Shown: positions 35,193-44,953, counted from the stretch's first letter. The stretch: 64,000 nt of DNA from Maricaulis sp965228215 (GCA_965228215.1 OZ245800.1:1736001-1800000); one strand, 5' to 3'. The notes: generated from the sequence alone by a model not told the origin. Numbers and translations: made by a program.

Positions 35193-36083
35193 ATGGACCG
35201 GATTGATGCCTTGCGGCTCTTCGTCTCCGTGGCCGAATTCGGCAGTTTCACCAAGGCCGCCGAGCGTGAAGCCATCACGCCCGGCGCCGCATCCAAACAG
35301 ATCACCGCCCTGGAAGGTCGGCTGCAAAGCCGCCTGTTCGAGCGCACCACCCGATCGGTGCGCCTGACCGATGCCGGTTCGGCCCTGCTCGATCGCGTGA
35401 AACCCTGGCTCGCCGAATACGAGGCGCTGGAGGACGGGCTTACCGAGGAGAGCGCCGCCCCGGCCGGCTTGTTGCGGGTTTCGGCGCCGGTGGATTTCGG
35501 TGCGGCGCAATTGATGACGCCAATCGCGCAATTCATGGCCAAATGGCCTGCGGTCGATGTGCGCCTGTCGCTGGCCGACCGCATGATCGACCTGGTCGAC
35601 GAGGGATATGACGTGGCCGTTCGCATCGGCAATCTGCCGGACAGCGCCCTGATCGCGCGCCGCCTCGCGCCGGCCTGTCTCGTCACGATCGCCTCGCCGG
35701 AATATCTCGCCGCCGCCGGTTCGCCGGCGCATCCGTCCGAACTCGCCGGGCACGACGTGATCATCGACCGTAACAAACCCGCGCCTCAATTGCTCAAATT
35801 CTCCAAAGGCAAGGACGAGGTCGAGGTGAAGGTGCGCGGCCGGCTGACGCTCAATGGAGCGCGTGCCGCCGTCGAGGCCGCCGCGACGGGTGTCGGCATT
35901 GCCTGTACGCCGCGCTATGCGGCCGTGCCGGCGCTGGAAGAGGGTCGCGTGGTGGAAATCCTGCCGGAATGGCAGCCGGATCATCGTTTCCTCTGGGCGG
36001 TTTTCCCCTCAAACCGGTATCTGGCGCACCGGGTTCGCCTGTTCGTTGATTTCCTGGCACAACACTTCAATGACCGGATATAA
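35193..36083 (+). CDS. LysR family transcriptional regulator
   Basis: The 296-residue protein starts with the winged HTH (DALRLFVSVAEFGSFTKAAE, then ITPGAASKQITALEGRL and LFERTTRSVRLTDAG). A ligand-binding domain runs from about 90, with SAPVDFGAAQLMTPIAQFMA and VRIGNLPDSALIARRL. It belongs to the large group acting on divergent or nearby genes with small-molecule co-inducers. The ATG at 35193 has GGAGGGC upstream. No divergent target is present, so its regulon is unknown. Confidence 0.93.
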   Translation: MDRIDALRLFVSVAEFGSFTKAAEREAITPGAASKQITALEGRLQSRLFERTTRSVRLTDAGSALLDRVKPWLAEYEALEDGLTEESAAPAGLLRVSAPVDFGAAQLMTPIAQFMAKWPAVDVRLSLADRMIDLVDEGYDVAVRIGNLPDSALIARRLAPACLVTIASPEYLAAAGSPAHPSELAGHDVIIDRNKPAPQLLKFSKGKDEVEVKVRGRLTLNGARAAVEAAATGVGIACTPRYAAVPALEEGRVVEILPEWQPDHRFLWAVFPSNRYLAHRVRLFVDFLAQHFNDRI

Positions 36084-36244
36084 TCCGTCCCTTGTCCGAG
36101 CCTGAAAACGGGTTCGCGGACGGGCATGCTCATGCGCTGTTCATGTATTGGGCGGCATTAAGGCAGGGCACAGAAGCGGGGACCAGACCGCGGCATAGAC
36201 CGGGGCATAATCGTGGGGACGACGCGATGATTACGGGGACGACA

Positions 36245-37084
36245 ATGAAACGATTTCTCATTCTGGCGCTCGCCAGTGCGAGCGTGACGGCCTGCGCCAC
36301 GACCAGTACGGGCGGCGGCGCGCCGGGCATGGCCAATACCGCATTCGACCATGTCCGCACGGGCACGGCCCGCCGGGCCGGAGCCGGTTTCGGATACGAG
36401 CTTGAATCGCACGGCCTGTGGCAGGCGGCGATGAATTTCGAAAGCGCGGGCGGCGAGCCGCTGATCGAATTCGCCTACGCGCCGGAAGGCGGGTCGACGA
36501 CGGTGGGCGAGCTGGAAATCTCGATGCCCTATCTCGCGAACGGCGTGCGCCGTTTCCATGGGGCAACGCCGGACGGCCGATCGATCCAGGTCGAGCTCCA
36601 GGCCGGTCCCTGCCGCGAGACCGGATCGGATGAGTCCTTTGCCTATTTCGCCCGCGTGCGGATTGACGGCAGCCAGGTCTCCGGCTGTGCGGCAGAGGTC
36701 GCCAGCATGGACCGCTGGTCCAACTACCTGTCCGACTACATGCGCGCGATCGATGTCTGCCTGGCCGAGTTCGGCCGGCGCGGCGACCACGTGTCGATGG
36801 CTTATCCGCTCGGCGAGGGCACGGGCGTGCGCATCGTCGACAATGACGGCCAGACCTGGGAATGCGCGACGCGCCGGAATGACGAGGCGATCAATTCGCT
36901 GCGTCCGCTGGATGCCGCCGACGTGGTTCTGGGCGAAGGTGATCCGATATTCGTCCGAAATCGCATGCCGCCCTCGGATGAAGGGTGTTATGTCTATGAG
37001 TCGGTTCGCGAATCGGATGGACGACTTATCGGCGCGCTGGGCTATGACGTCTGCGACGCCGGACCCAGCCAGCCCGTCGGCTGA
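36245..37084 (+). CDS. Lipoprotein of unknown function (COG3650-like)
   Basis: From the ATG at 36245 the 279-residue product has a lipoprotein signal peptide: hydrophobic LILALASASVTAC with a VTAC lipobox, so Cys17 would be acylated. A segment VELQAGPCRETGSDESF then VRIDGSQVSGCA resembles the two-Cys motif of COG3650-type lipoproteins. Several further Cys pairs are present. The next gene starts 30 bases later on the same strand. The longer frame upstream adds only non-conserved sequence. Confidence 0.7.
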   Translation: MKRFLILALASASVTACATTSTGGGAPGMANTAFDHVRTGTARRAGAGFGYELESHGLWQAAMNFESAGGEPLIEFAYAPEGGSTTVGELEISMPYLANGVRRFHGATPDGRSIQVELQAGPCRETGSDESFAYFARVRIDGSQVSGCAAEVASMDRWSNYLSDYMRAIDVCLAEFGRRGDHVSMAYPLGEGTGVRIVDNDGQTWECATRRNDEAINSLRPLDAADVVLGEGDPIFVRNRMPPSDEGCYVYESVRESDGRLIGALGYDVCDAGPSQPVG

Positions 37085-37113
37085 CACGTCCGGGCCGGTT
37101 CGCTCATGAAGAC

Positions 37114-38133
37114 ATGAAGGAGCTGGCCTTGGCCGCACGCACAGTATCGGGACTGGCCTTGCTGATGGCGCTCGCCGCGCCTGCCGGTGCCGATCTGGCG
37201 GATGCGCGTTTTCGCATCACCGCGGAACAGGGCGAGATCTGGCTAGCCTTCGATAATCAACCTCTCCAGGTCGAACTCGTGCAGATCGCCGGCGGCGCCG
37301 AATTGCGTCTGCGCGGCGTCGAGGTCAGCGAGCGGCGCATTCTTCCGCGCGATCCCAGCCTGGTTCAGGAAATCCGCGTCGAGCCGGTCCCGGCCGGCGC
37401 CGTGGTCCGGCTTTACGGGAACGCCGACTGGACGACGGCCCGTGCGCAATTGCGCCAGTCCGGCGTGCTGATCGGCATGCCAGTCACGGCGATGCATGCC
37501 ACGACCTCGTTCGAGTTTGCCGACGCCAACGATACGGCAATGGCAGAGACGGTTATGAGCGACACCCGCACGACCGGCACCCGCACTGATGCGCCGGCGT
37601 CTGCTCCGGCGGCCGTGTCCGGCTCGCCTGCCGAGGACCCGCATGGCGGTGCCGACATGTCGCGTCCACCGCCCGGCATGACGTCCCCGATCAACAACAC
37701 GACAGACACCGCCGGGGCCGGCGAGCTCGCGGCGCGAGCGGCAGCGGCGGCTGAAGCCGAAGCCCGGCGTGTCGAGGCAGAGCGTGCCGCGGAGGCCGAG
37801 CGCGAGGCCGAGATCGCTCGGTCCGCCGGGACGGCGTGCGAGCGCGCTGCCGCGGCGGTCGAGGAATCGCCCTGGGACGAGGCCCTGCAGGCGGAACATG
37901 CCGGCTGTCTGGCTGGAGCCGGTGATCTGGACGGCGCCGCCCGCATCTATGGCCAGATGCTGGCCTTCGAACCGGAAAATGCGTCCGCAGCGATCGCACT
38001 CGGCGAGATCCGTGCGGCGCAGGGTGACCGCGCCGCCGCCCGCCGCCTGTTCGAACAGGCCGCTGCCAATTCCATCAGTGATGCCGAGGCGGCCCGGGCC
38101 ATCGCCCGTGCCCGGGAGCTGTCCGAGCAATGA
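37114..38133 (+). CDS. Secreted protein with TPR-like C-terminal repeats
   Basis: The 339-residue product has a signal peptide (SGLALLMALAAPAGA), a beta-rich domain (about 30-110), a low-complexity Thr/Ala/Pro linker (about 150-215), an Ala/Glu/Arg coiled coil (AAAAAEAEARRVEAERAAEA) and two TPR-like repeats at 265-330 (DLDGAARIYGQMLAFEPENA). It is probably periplasmic and involved in protein interactions. It overlaps thiD by four bases, an arrangement without obvious functional link. Confidence 0.65.
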   Translation: MKELALAARTVSGLALLMALAAPAGADLADARFRITAEQGEIWLAFDNQPLQVELVQIAGGAELRLRGVEVSERRILPRDPSLVQEIRVEPVPAGAVVRLYGNADWTTARAQLRQSGVLIGMPVTAMHATTSFEFADANDTAMAETVMSDTRTTGTRTDAPASAPAAVSGSPAEDPHGGADMSRPPPGMTSPINNTTDTAGAGELAARAAAAAEAEARRVEAERAAEAEREAEIARSAGTACERAAAAVEESPWDEALQAEHAGCLAGAGDLDGAARIYGQMLAFEPENASAAIALGEIRAAQGDRAAARRLFEQAAANSISDAEAARAIARARELSEQ

Positions 38134-38951
38134 GTTCCGACGAGCGCCGGCCGGAACCGCGCGGCCGCGTCCTGGTGATCGCCGGATCCGACAGCGGTGG
38201 TGGCGCCGGCATCCAGGCCGATATCAAGGCGATTGCCGCCATGGGCGGATACGCGACCACAGCAATCACCGCCGTCACGGCGCAGAATACCCGCGGCGTC
38301 ACTGCCGTTGAAGTTCTCCCTGCCGAGATGATCCAGGCGCAGATCGACGCGGTGCTGGAGGATATCGGCACTGATGCCGTGAAACTGGGCATGCTGGCCA
38401 GTGCCGACATTGCCGGCACGGTCGCAGACCGGCTGGACGGGCTCGATCCGGCCATTTCCGTCGTCTTCGACCCGGTCATGCTGGCCACGTCGGGCGACCG
38501 GCTCCTGGACAGCGATGCCGAGACCGTCCTGCGGGACCGCATCCTTCCGCGCGCCGCCCTCGTGACGCCGAACCGGCTGGAAGCGGAATACCTGACGGGC
38601 CGCGACATCACCGATCTGGACGGCCAGATCGCGGCTGGCAAGGCGCTGGTCGCAATGGGCGCCGCCGCGGCCCTGATCAAGGGCGGGCATATGGATGGTG
38701 ATGTCCTGCGCGATGTCTTGATCGCACCGCAAGGCATTGAAATCATGGAACGACCGCGCCTCGATACACCGCACACCCACGGCACGGGCTGTACGCTGGC
38801 CTCGGCGATCGCGGGATTGCTGGCCCAGGGCCACGCGCTCCGCCAGGCTGTCGAGCGAGCCGGGGATTATCTCCACGAAGCGATCCGCCAGGCCCCCGGT
38901 CTCGGCGAGGGCCACGGCCCGGTTGATCACATGTGGGTCTTGCGCGACTAG
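38130..38951 (+). CDS. thiD: Hydroxymethylpyrimidine kinase/phosphomethylpyrimidine kinase
   Basis: ThiD phosphorylates the pyrimidine half of thiamine twice, using the product of ThiC. The 273-residue protein shows the ribokinase-type motifs GSDSGGGAGIQADIKAI near the N-terminus, TPNRLEAEYLTG in the centre and HTHGTGCTLASAIAG with the catalytic Asp/Cys loop. It has no TPP riboswitch here and lies far from thiC at 55013, so the pathway is split in this genome. Translation is coupled to the upstream gene through ATGA. Confidence 0.95.
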   Translation: MSSDERRPEPRGRVLVIAGSDSGGGAGIQADIKAIAAMGGYATTAITAVTAQNTRGVTAVEVLPAEMIQAQIDAVLEDIGTDAVKLGMLASADIAGTVADRLDGLDPAISVVFDPVMLATSGDRLLDSDAETVLRDRILPRAALVTPNRLEAEYLTGRDITDLDGQIAAGKALVAMGAAAALIKGGHMDGDVLRDVLIAPQGIEIMERPRLDTPHTHGTGCTLASAIAGLLAQGHALRQAVERAGDYLHEAIRQAPGLGEGHGPVDHMWVLRD

Positions 38952-38956
38952 CTTGC

Positions 38957-39337
38957 CTACGCGTCCAGAAGGGGTTTGATGAGGGTTTCCAGCTCGTCCA
39001 GCGAGAAGGGTTTGTTGAGCGTGCCCAGCATGTTGAGCCCGCCCGTCTTGGCGATCAGCGTAGCCGTGTCGATATACTGGCCGTCATAGCCGGTCATCAC
39101 GATGATCGGGGCGGTCTCGCCGCGCTCGATCAGCCACATCAGCAATTGATTGCCGTCTGTGTCGGGCATGACGATGTCGAGCACGATCACGCTGGGATCG
39201 CACTCCATCATGCAGGATTTGAAGGCATCGCCGGTCGCGGCCGTGTGTACCTTGAAGCCCAGACCCTCACCGCAGATACGCAGGATGTCGGACAATTCCC
39301 GGTCATCATCCGCAACGATCATATGGTGTTCGATCAT
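38957..39337 (-). CDS. Single-domain CheY-like response regulator
   Basis: The 126-residue protein is a complete receiver: acidic pair in MIVADDD, phospho-acceptor Asp54 in VIVLDIVMPDTDG, the Thr in IIVMTGYDG and Lys109 in TLNKPF. It has no output domain and probably passes phosphoryl groups or binds a target directly. Its start overlaps the end of the kinase gene by four bases, so the two are very likely partners. Confidence 0.93.
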   Translation of the reverse strand: MIEHHMIVADDDRELSDILRICGEGLGFKVHTAATGDAFKSCMMECDPSVIVLDIVMPDTDGNQLLMWLIERGETAPIIVMTGYDGQYIDTATLIAKTGGLNMLGTLNKPFSLDELETLIKPLLDA

Positions 39338-40896
39338 GAGCTCTCCTCGCTCTCGAGGGCGCGGCGAACGGCGAAGGCCAGTTCGCGCTGGTTATAGGGT
39401 TTCCTCAACAAAGTGGTCGAGAAATGCGCCATCAATGAGGAGTCAGCCTCTGCATTGCTTTCCAATTGCTTAGTAAAGCCCGAGGTGAGCTGAATTTTCA
39501 GGCCGGGACGGACTTCCAGGGCCCTCAGCGCCAGTTTGAAACCGTCCAGCTCGCCCGGCATCACGACATCCGAAAAGAGAAGATCGATATCGTCTCGCTC
39601 GGCGAGTATCGCCAGCGCCTCTTCGGCTGAAGTGGTCGTTATGACGCGATACCCCAGATCCTGCAGCTGGGCCTGGCAGACCTCCAGCAAGGCGTCCTCA
39701 TCATCCACGGCCAGCACGGTCTCGCTGCCGCGCGGCAGCACGATCTCGCCCTCTTCCTCCAGCCCGGTCTCGCCGTCACCGGCCTGCGCGCGGGGCAGGT
39801 AGAGGCGGAAGGTCGTGCCTTCACCGGGCTCGGAATAGATCTTCACATGTCCGCCGGACTGTTTGACGAAACCATAGACCATGGGCAGGCCCAGCCCGGT
39901 TCCCTTGCCTTCCGGCTTGGTGGTGAAGAAGGGGTCGAACGCCTTGTCTTTGACCTCAGCCGACATGCCGGTGCCGGTGTCGGACACGGCGATCATCACG
40001 TACTCGCCGGCCGTCGCGCCGGCATTGCGGGCGGCGTACTCGGCGTCGAGCGTCTTGTTCTGCGTGGTGATGCGCAGCGTGCCTCCATCGGGCATCGCGT
40101 CGCGGGCATTGAGGGCGAGATTGAGGATGACATTCTCGAAGTCGGCCGTGTCGACATCGACCAGCCAGAGATCCTCACCCAGTTCCAGTTCCAGATTGAC
40201 TGTCGCGGTCAGGGATTTGCCGATCAGGCTCTCGAATTCGCGGACGGAATGGTTCACCCGCATGATCTGGCTGCCCCGGGCTTTTTCGTGGGAGAACGCC
40301 AGGAGTTTGCGGGTCAGGTCAGCGCCGCGCGTCGTTCCGACCAGGGCCGCCCGGATCCGGTCCTGGGCGAATTCATGGTCGGGCAGGGCGCGTTTGAGAA
40401 CTTCCAGATTACCCTTGATGATGCCGAGAATATTGTTGAAGTCGTGGGCGATGCCGCCGGTCAGCTGGCCGATCGCGTCCATTTTCTGAGTGCGCCGGAT
40501 GACTTCTTCGGACCGGGCCCGGTCGGTGAGATCCAGGCACCCCGCAAACAGCGCCATCTCGCCCTGGTAGGGCATGCGCGTCAGCGTGATTTCCATCGGG
40601 ATTTTCGACCCGTCCGTGTGCACGTGCATCCAGTCGAACCGGTGCCAGCCCTGGTCGTAGGCGATGGCGACCATCTCGTTGGCCTTGTCGAAGGATGTCT
40701 GGCCGTCGGGCTGGTATTCCGGCGAGATCTGCGACGGGTGGACGTTGGTGAATTCCTCGATACTGCCGAAGCCGAACGTGTCCACAGCAGCCTGGTTGGC
40801 GAAGACGAATTGCGGCCCGAGCATGATCATCTGGGCGTATTTCGACGTCTCAACCATGACACGGTAGTGATCGAACGCGTTGGCCGTTTCAGACAT
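39334..40896 (-). CDS. PAS-containing hybrid sensor histidine kinase
   Basis: The 520-residue protein contains no membrane helix. Residues about 12-125 are a PAS domain (FVFANQAAVDTFGFGS), 140-205 the HisKA dimer with autophosphorylation His151 in GGIAHDFNNIL, 250-368 the ATPase with N box NLALNARDAM, DTGTGM and GKGTGLGL, and 392-515 a receiver with Asp443 in FSDVVMP. The PAS domain may sense a cytoplasmic cue. It is coupled to the CheY-like gene, suggesting a phosphorelay with two receivers. Confidence 0.94.
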   Translation of the reverse strand: MSETANAFDHYRVMVETSKYAQMIMLGPQFVFANQAAVDTFGFGSIEEFTNVHPSQISPEYQPDGQTSFDKANEMVAIAYDQGWHRFDWMHVHTDGSKIPMEITLTRMPYQGEMALFAGCLDLTDRARSEEVIRRTQKMDAIGQLTGGIAHDFNNILGIIKGNLEVLKRALPDHEFAQDRIRAALVGTTRGADLTRKLLAFSHEKARGSQIMRVNHSVREFESLIGKSLTATVNLELELGEDLWLVDVDTADFENVILNLALNARDAMPDGGTLRITTQNKTLDAEYAARNAGATAGEYVMIAVSDTGTGMSAEVKDKAFDPFFTTKPEGKGTGLGLPMVYGFVKQSGGHVKIYSEPGEGTTFRLYLPRAQAGDGETGLEEEGEIVLPRGSETVLAVDDEDALLEVCQAQLQDLGYRVITTTSAEEALAILAERDDIDLLFSDVVMPGELDGFKLALRALEVRPGLKIQLTSGFTKQLESNAEADSSLMAHFSTTLLRKPYNQRELAFAVRRALESEESS

Positions 40897-40956
40897 GCTG
40901 TCCCCATCGCCGCAGAATCATTACGGCGATGCTACACGAGTTTGCGATGATCGGGC

Positions 40957-41862
40957 CTATGAGGCCGGTTTGTTCGTATTCCGCGCCAGCCAGACCCCAC
41001 CGAGGATGACGAGCAGTGCCGCAAGCGCGGTCCAGCCGATTGTCTCGCCAATGATCAGGCCGGTGATGACCGCCGCGACGGGTGTCAAGTAATTCACCAC
41101 CGCGAGAAAGCTCGGACCGGCCGTCCGGGCTATCTGCATCAGCACGACCGAGGCAATGGCTGTCGGGCCGAGCGCCAGCCAGAGCACGGCCATCCAGGAT
41201 GAGGTGGACACGTCCGGCTGCTGGGACAATTCCCACAATCCGAACGGCATGGCGAGAAGGCTGGCCGTGATCAGCATGCCGGCACCCGACACGGAGGGCG
41301 GTGTCTCCGGGATCAGGCGGGCAAGGACGGCATTGATGCCATAGCAAACCGCCGCGCCGACCACCGCCAATTGCGCGATGATGTCGACCTGGTCGCCGCC
41401 AAGGCCGGCGAGGGCGGCAGGCCCCATGAGAAGGATCACGCCGGCAAATCCGATCAGAAAGCCGGTGAGGCGGCGTGCGTTCATGCGCTCGCCCGGTACG
41501 AAGGCATGCGCCAGCGCGATCGTGGCCAGTGGCATGATCGCGACCAGGATTCCGGTCAGCGAACTGTCGATGAATTGCTGGCCCCAGGTGATCAGGAAGA
41601 AGGGCAGCGTGTTGCCGAACAGGCCGAGCCCGGTGAACCAGATCCAGCGCTTGTCGGTGATCGGCGGCAGGCGGCGGCCGCGGAACAGGGCCCAGCCGGT
41701 CAGCAGGATCGCCGCCAGACCGATCCGCACGAAGATCAGCGCATTGGGCGGCAGGGTCTCGACCGCGTGTTTGATGAAGGCATAGGCCGAGCCCCACAGC
41801 ACGGTCAGGAGCAGGAGTTCGATCCAATTGCGGATCGTCGGATGTTGCGGGGTCTGGGACAC
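40957..41862 (-). CDS. EamA/DMT family transporter
   Basis: The 301-residue protein has ten hydrophobic helices in two repeats of about 140 residues, starting with LLLLTVLWGSAYAFIKHAVE and repeating with FLAVVNYLTPVAAVITGLII, typical of EamA permeases. Members export amino acids and other metabolites; the substrate is unknown. The GTG start at 41862 lies immediately after the stop of the aminotransferase gene, so the two are an operon. Confidence 0.9.
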   Translation of the reverse strand: MSQTPQHPTIRNWIELLLLTVLWGSAYAFIKHAVETLPPNALIFVRIGLAAILLTGWALFRGRRLPPITDKRWIWFTGLGLFGNTLPFFLITWGQQFIDSSLTGILVAIMPLATIALAHAFVPGERMNARRLTGFLIGFAGVILLMGPAALAGLGGDQVDIIAQLAVVGAAVCYGINAVLARLIPETPPSVSGAGMLITASLLAMPFGLWELSQQPDVSTSSWMAVLWLALGPTAIASVVLMQIARTAGPSFLAVVNYLTPVAAVITGLIIGETIGWTALAALLVILGGVWLARNTNKPAS

Positions 41863-42996
41863 TTACAGCTCGGCTTTCAGCGCATCGGCGAAGCGCGCGA
41901 TATCGGCCTCGTCATTATACAAATGGGGTGTGACGCGCAGGCGATCGCCGCGCTGGGAGACATACACGCCATGTTCGGCGAGGCGTTTCACGAGGTCGGC
42001 CGGCGTGTCCGACGGCAGGGTCAGGCAGAGATAATGCGGTGCCCGGTCGGGGGTCGCGTCGTGCAGGCCGAGCGGCTGGACCGCGTCGGCGATCTGCCCG
42101 GTCAGCGCGCCCAGCGAGGCCGCGATCTCGGCGACGCCCCAGGCCAGTAATTGCTGCGTACAGGCATTGCCCGCCGGAATGAGCTGGAAGGAGGAGCGCT
42201 CGCCCATGTCGAACTTGCGGGCCCCGGGCGCATGCGCGTCGGCATAGTCCACGAGCCGGGCGAAATCCTCGGCCCGGTCACGCACGATCCAGTTCTCTTC
42301 TAGCGCTTCGCCGGCATGGTGTTGCGGATCGATATAGAGCGTGCCGAGGGCGTAGGGGCCCAGCATCCATTTATACCCGGCGGCAACGGCGAAATCTGGC
42401 TGGATGGCGTGGAGGTCGAAGGGCAGGGCACCCAGTGACTGAGTCAGATCGAGCACCAGGGCCGCACCCTGGCGGCGGGCGGCATCGCTGATTGCGGCCA
42501 GGTCCAGCTGGCCGCCATCGGCCCAGTGTACCTGCGGGCAGGCGACGATGGACGTCGCCGGCGAAATCGCCTCGAGCACGGCCTCGGTCCAGCTCTCATT
42601 GTCCGACCGGGTCACCGTTTTCACCCGGGCACCGCATTGCTCGGCCAGCTCCCGCCAGACATAGACATTGGACGGGAATTGACCGTCGAGCACGAGAATG
42701 TCGGTACCCGATTGCGGTTCCAGATTGCGGGCGGCGGTCGCGAGCCCGTAGGAGGCGGCCGGCACGATCGCGATCCGGTCGGCCGGGGCCGAGAAGAGTT
42801 GTGCGGTCAGTTCGCGATAGGTTTCCGGCGCCCCGAAGAAATCCCCGTCCACGGAATAGGTCCAGGGCTGTTGTTTCTTCTCATACGCCTTGCGGCCCGC
42901 CTCGGCGGCGGCGCTGGGCATGGGGCCCATATAGGCGGCATTGAGATAGGCGAGCTCGCGGGGAAGGTCGAACAGCGCGCGTTGCGACGGGATCAT
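41863..42996 (-). CDS. Class V aminotransferase (PLP enzyme)
   Basis: The 377-residue protein has the fold type I pattern: LAYLNAAYMGPMPSAA at the start, IAIVPAASYGLATAARNL, VLDLTQSLGALPFDL with the PLP-binding Asp, and AAGYKWMLGPYALG with the Schiff-base Lys. It resembles the kynureninase/isopenicillin-N-epimerase/desulfurase branch. No conserved Cys typical of desulfurases is obvious, so a lyase or epimerase activity is possible. The ATG at 42996 follows AAGAGG. Its operon partner is the EamA transporter; it is divergent from serC. Confidence 0.87.
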   Translation of the reverse strand: MIPSQRALFDLPRELAYLNAAYMGPMPSAAAEAGRKAYEKKQQPWTYSVDGDFFGAPETYRELTAQLFSAPADRIAIVPAASYGLATAARNLEPQSGTDILVLDGQFPSNVYVWRELAEQCGARVKTVTRSDNESWTEAVLEAISPATSIVACPQVHWADGGQLDLAAISDAARRQGAALVLDLTQSLGALPFDLHAIQPDFAVAAGYKWMLGPYALGTLYIDPQHHAGEALEENWIVRDRAEDFARLVDYADAHAPGARKFDMGERSSFQLIPAGNACTQQLLAWGVAEIAASLGALTGQIADAVQPLGLHDATPDRAPHYLCLTLPSDTPADLVKRLAEHGVYVSQRGDRLRVTPHLYNDEADIARFADALKAEL

Positions 42997-43086
42997 GCAA
43001 AGCCTCTTGCCCTGCCTTGGCAGGAGCGTCAACGTGCGGGCGACGGGTGGCGCATCGGCGACTCGTTGCGATTTCTGGAGATACTC

Positions 43087-44277
43087 GTGGCAGACACGAC
43101 TTCCGCGCCCGCGGTAACGAACAATCCCAAACCCCAGCTCAAGCCGGCCGATCCGCGCTTCTCCTGCGGTCCGGTGAAAAAACACCCGGGCTGGTCCTGG
43201 GCGGCGCTGCAGGATGCCCCGCTTTCGCGCACGCACCGTGCCGGTAATGCCGTGGCCCGGATCCGCGAAGCGATCGATCGCACGCATGCCCTGCTGGAAT
43301 TGCCGGACGATTATCGCGTCGCACTCCTGCCTGGATCCGATACCGGCGCGATGGAAGCCGCGATGTGGTCGCTGCTGGGTGCGCGCGGTGTTGATGTGTT
43401 CGGCTGGGATGTATTCGGTAATCGCTGGATCCTCGACGCACGCGACGAGCTGAAACTGGAGGATCTGCGGATTTTCCAGGAAAAGGCCGGCACACTGCCG
43501 GATCTCTCCAAATACGACCCGTCCCGTGATGCGGTCTTCACCCTTAACGGCACGGCGGCGGGTGTCTGGATCCCCGATTATGACTGGATCAGCGCGGACC
43601 GCGAGGGGCTGACCATCTGCGACGCGACCTCGGCGGCCTTTGCCGTCGATATCGACTGGTCGAAGATCGATGTGCTCACTTTCTCCTGGCAGAAATGCCT
43701 CGGCGGCGAGGCCCAGCACGGCATGCTGGTGATGGGGCCGCGCGCGATCGAGCGCCTTAATTCGCACAAGCCCGACTGGCCGGTGCCGGGCCTGCTCCAG
43801 CTGCACAAGGGTGATGCGGCGAATATGAAGGTCTATGAGGGCTCGACCCTCAACACGCCGTCCTTGATGGCGGTCGAGGATTATCTCGCCGCGTGCAAAT
43901 GGGCGTCGAAGATCGGCGGCCTGCCGGCCCTGGTCGAGCGGGCGGCCGGGAATTTCGAGGCGCTTGATGAATGGGTGTCCGAGAGCGAATGGCTTGATTA
44001 TCTGTGCGAGAACCCGGCGCATCGTTCGCACATCTCCGTCACGCTCAAATTCACCGATCCGGCTATTCTCGACCTCGACACCGAGGCGCAATGGGCCTTC
44101 TCCAAAAAGATCGTGTCATTGCTCGAGCGCGAGAATGCCGGTCTTGACCTCATCATGCACCGCGACAGCGTGCCGGGCATCCGCATCTGGTGCGGTCCGA
44201 CGATCGAGCGTGATGATTTGGCCGCACTTGGTCCCTGGCTTGACTGGGCCTATCGCGAAGCGCTGGACGCTGGCTGA
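43087..44277 (+). CDS. serC: Phosphoserine aminotransferase, alphaproteobacterial type
   Basis: SerC transfers an amino group from glutamate to 3-phosphohydroxypyruvate in serine synthesis, and also serves vitamin B6 synthesis in many bacteria. The 396-residue protein opens with KPADPRFSCGPVKKHPGW, has ATSAAFAVDIDWSKIDVLTF and the PLP-Lys motif SWQKCLGGEAQHG. This is the form matching TIGR01365. The GTG start at 43087 has GGAG nine bases upstream. SerA, a frequent neighbour, is absent. Confidence 0.94.
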   Translation: MADTTSAPAVTNNPKPQLKPADPRFSCGPVKKHPGWSWAALQDAPLSRTHRAGNAVARIREAIDRTHALLELPDDYRVALLPGSDTGAMEAAMWSLLGARGVDVFGWDVFGNRWILDARDELKLEDLRIFQEKAGTLPDLSKYDPSRDAVFTLNGTAAGVWIPDYDWISADREGLTICDATSAAFAVDIDWSKIDVLTFSWQKCLGGEAQHGMLVMGPRAIERLNSHKPDWPVPGLLQLHKGDAANMKVYEGSTLNTPSLMAVEDYLAACKWASKIGGLPALVERAAGNFEALDEWVSESEWLDYLCENPAHRSHISVTLKFTDPAILDLDTEAQWAFSKKIVSLLERENAGLDLIMHRDSVPGIRIWCGPTIERDDLAALGPWLDWAYREALDAG

Positions 44278-44335
44278 TCCGCAAGGTATCGCTGTGGGCA
44301 AGTTTGTGTCCGGGAAAACGCCCATGGGGGGAAAT

Positions 44336-44905
44336 ATGTCTCGTTTGATGATTGCCGTGTCTGTGTTGGCCCTGACCGGGGCTGCGGCTCACGCCGACAA
44401 TGACACGATAGAATTCCGCTTCGGTGTTACCGCCCATGACCTTTCCGACCATGTGGAAGACGGTCCGAACTACACGCTGGAACTCCTGTTCCCGTCGCCG
44501 GATTTCATGGAATGGGCCGGATCGCCGCGTCCCTTTGTCTACGGCTCTTTCAATTCCAACAGCCTGACCAATTTCGGCGCGACCGGCATGGCCTGGGACT
44601 GGGAAATTGCCGACGGCGTCAGCTTCGAATTCTCCACCGGCCTGTCCTACAATGACGGTGTAGAGGACATTGACCGCAATGCGCCGCCCAGCGATCCCAA
44701 CCGGATCCGTCTCGCCACGACGCGCTCGCTGATGGGTAACAGCATCCTGTTCTACAACGGATTCGGCCTCGACATGGAGGTCGCGGAGAATTGGGGTGTA
44801 GGCGTCTATTACGAGCACATCTCGCACGGCCAGATCCTGGCATCGGGCCGCAACCAGGCGCTCGACAATGCCGGCGTGCGCATCAGCTACCAGTTCGGGC
44901 GCTAG
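44336..44905 (+). CDS. Lipid A 3-O-deacylase-like outer-membrane protein (PagL/acyloxyacyl hydrolase)
   Basis: The 189-residue protein has a signal peptide (MSRLMIAVSVLALTGAAAHA) and an eight-stranded barrel pattern ending ISYQFGR. The C-terminal YYEHISHGQI carries the PagL triad region with Glu160, His161 and Ser163, although the usual Asn after Ser is His164. PagL removes a 3-O-linked acyl chain of lipid A and alters the endotoxin surface. The start has GGGGGGAAAT before it. It lies 58 bases after serC and may be cotranscribed by chance. Confidence 0.8.
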   Translation: MSRLMIAVSVLALTGAAAHADNDTIEFRFGVTAHDLSDHVEDGPNYTLELLFPSPDFMEWAGSPRPFVYGSFNSNSLTNFGATGMAWDWEIADGVSFEFSTGLSYNDGVEDIDRNAPPSDPNRIRLATTRSLMGNSILFYNGFGLDMEVAENWGVGVYYEHISHGQILASGRNQALDNAGVRISYQFGR

Positions 44906-44953
44906 AGCCCGGCGCGGGTCCGGCCCCGCCAGGCGCAGGGCCGGGACATCGCG

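Noticed and set aside
42526..43086. Extension of serC to a 583-residue product
   Set aside because: The extra N-terminal part lies antisense to the class V aminotransferase gene. The SerC family sequence begins only after the GTG at 43087, which has a ribosome site.
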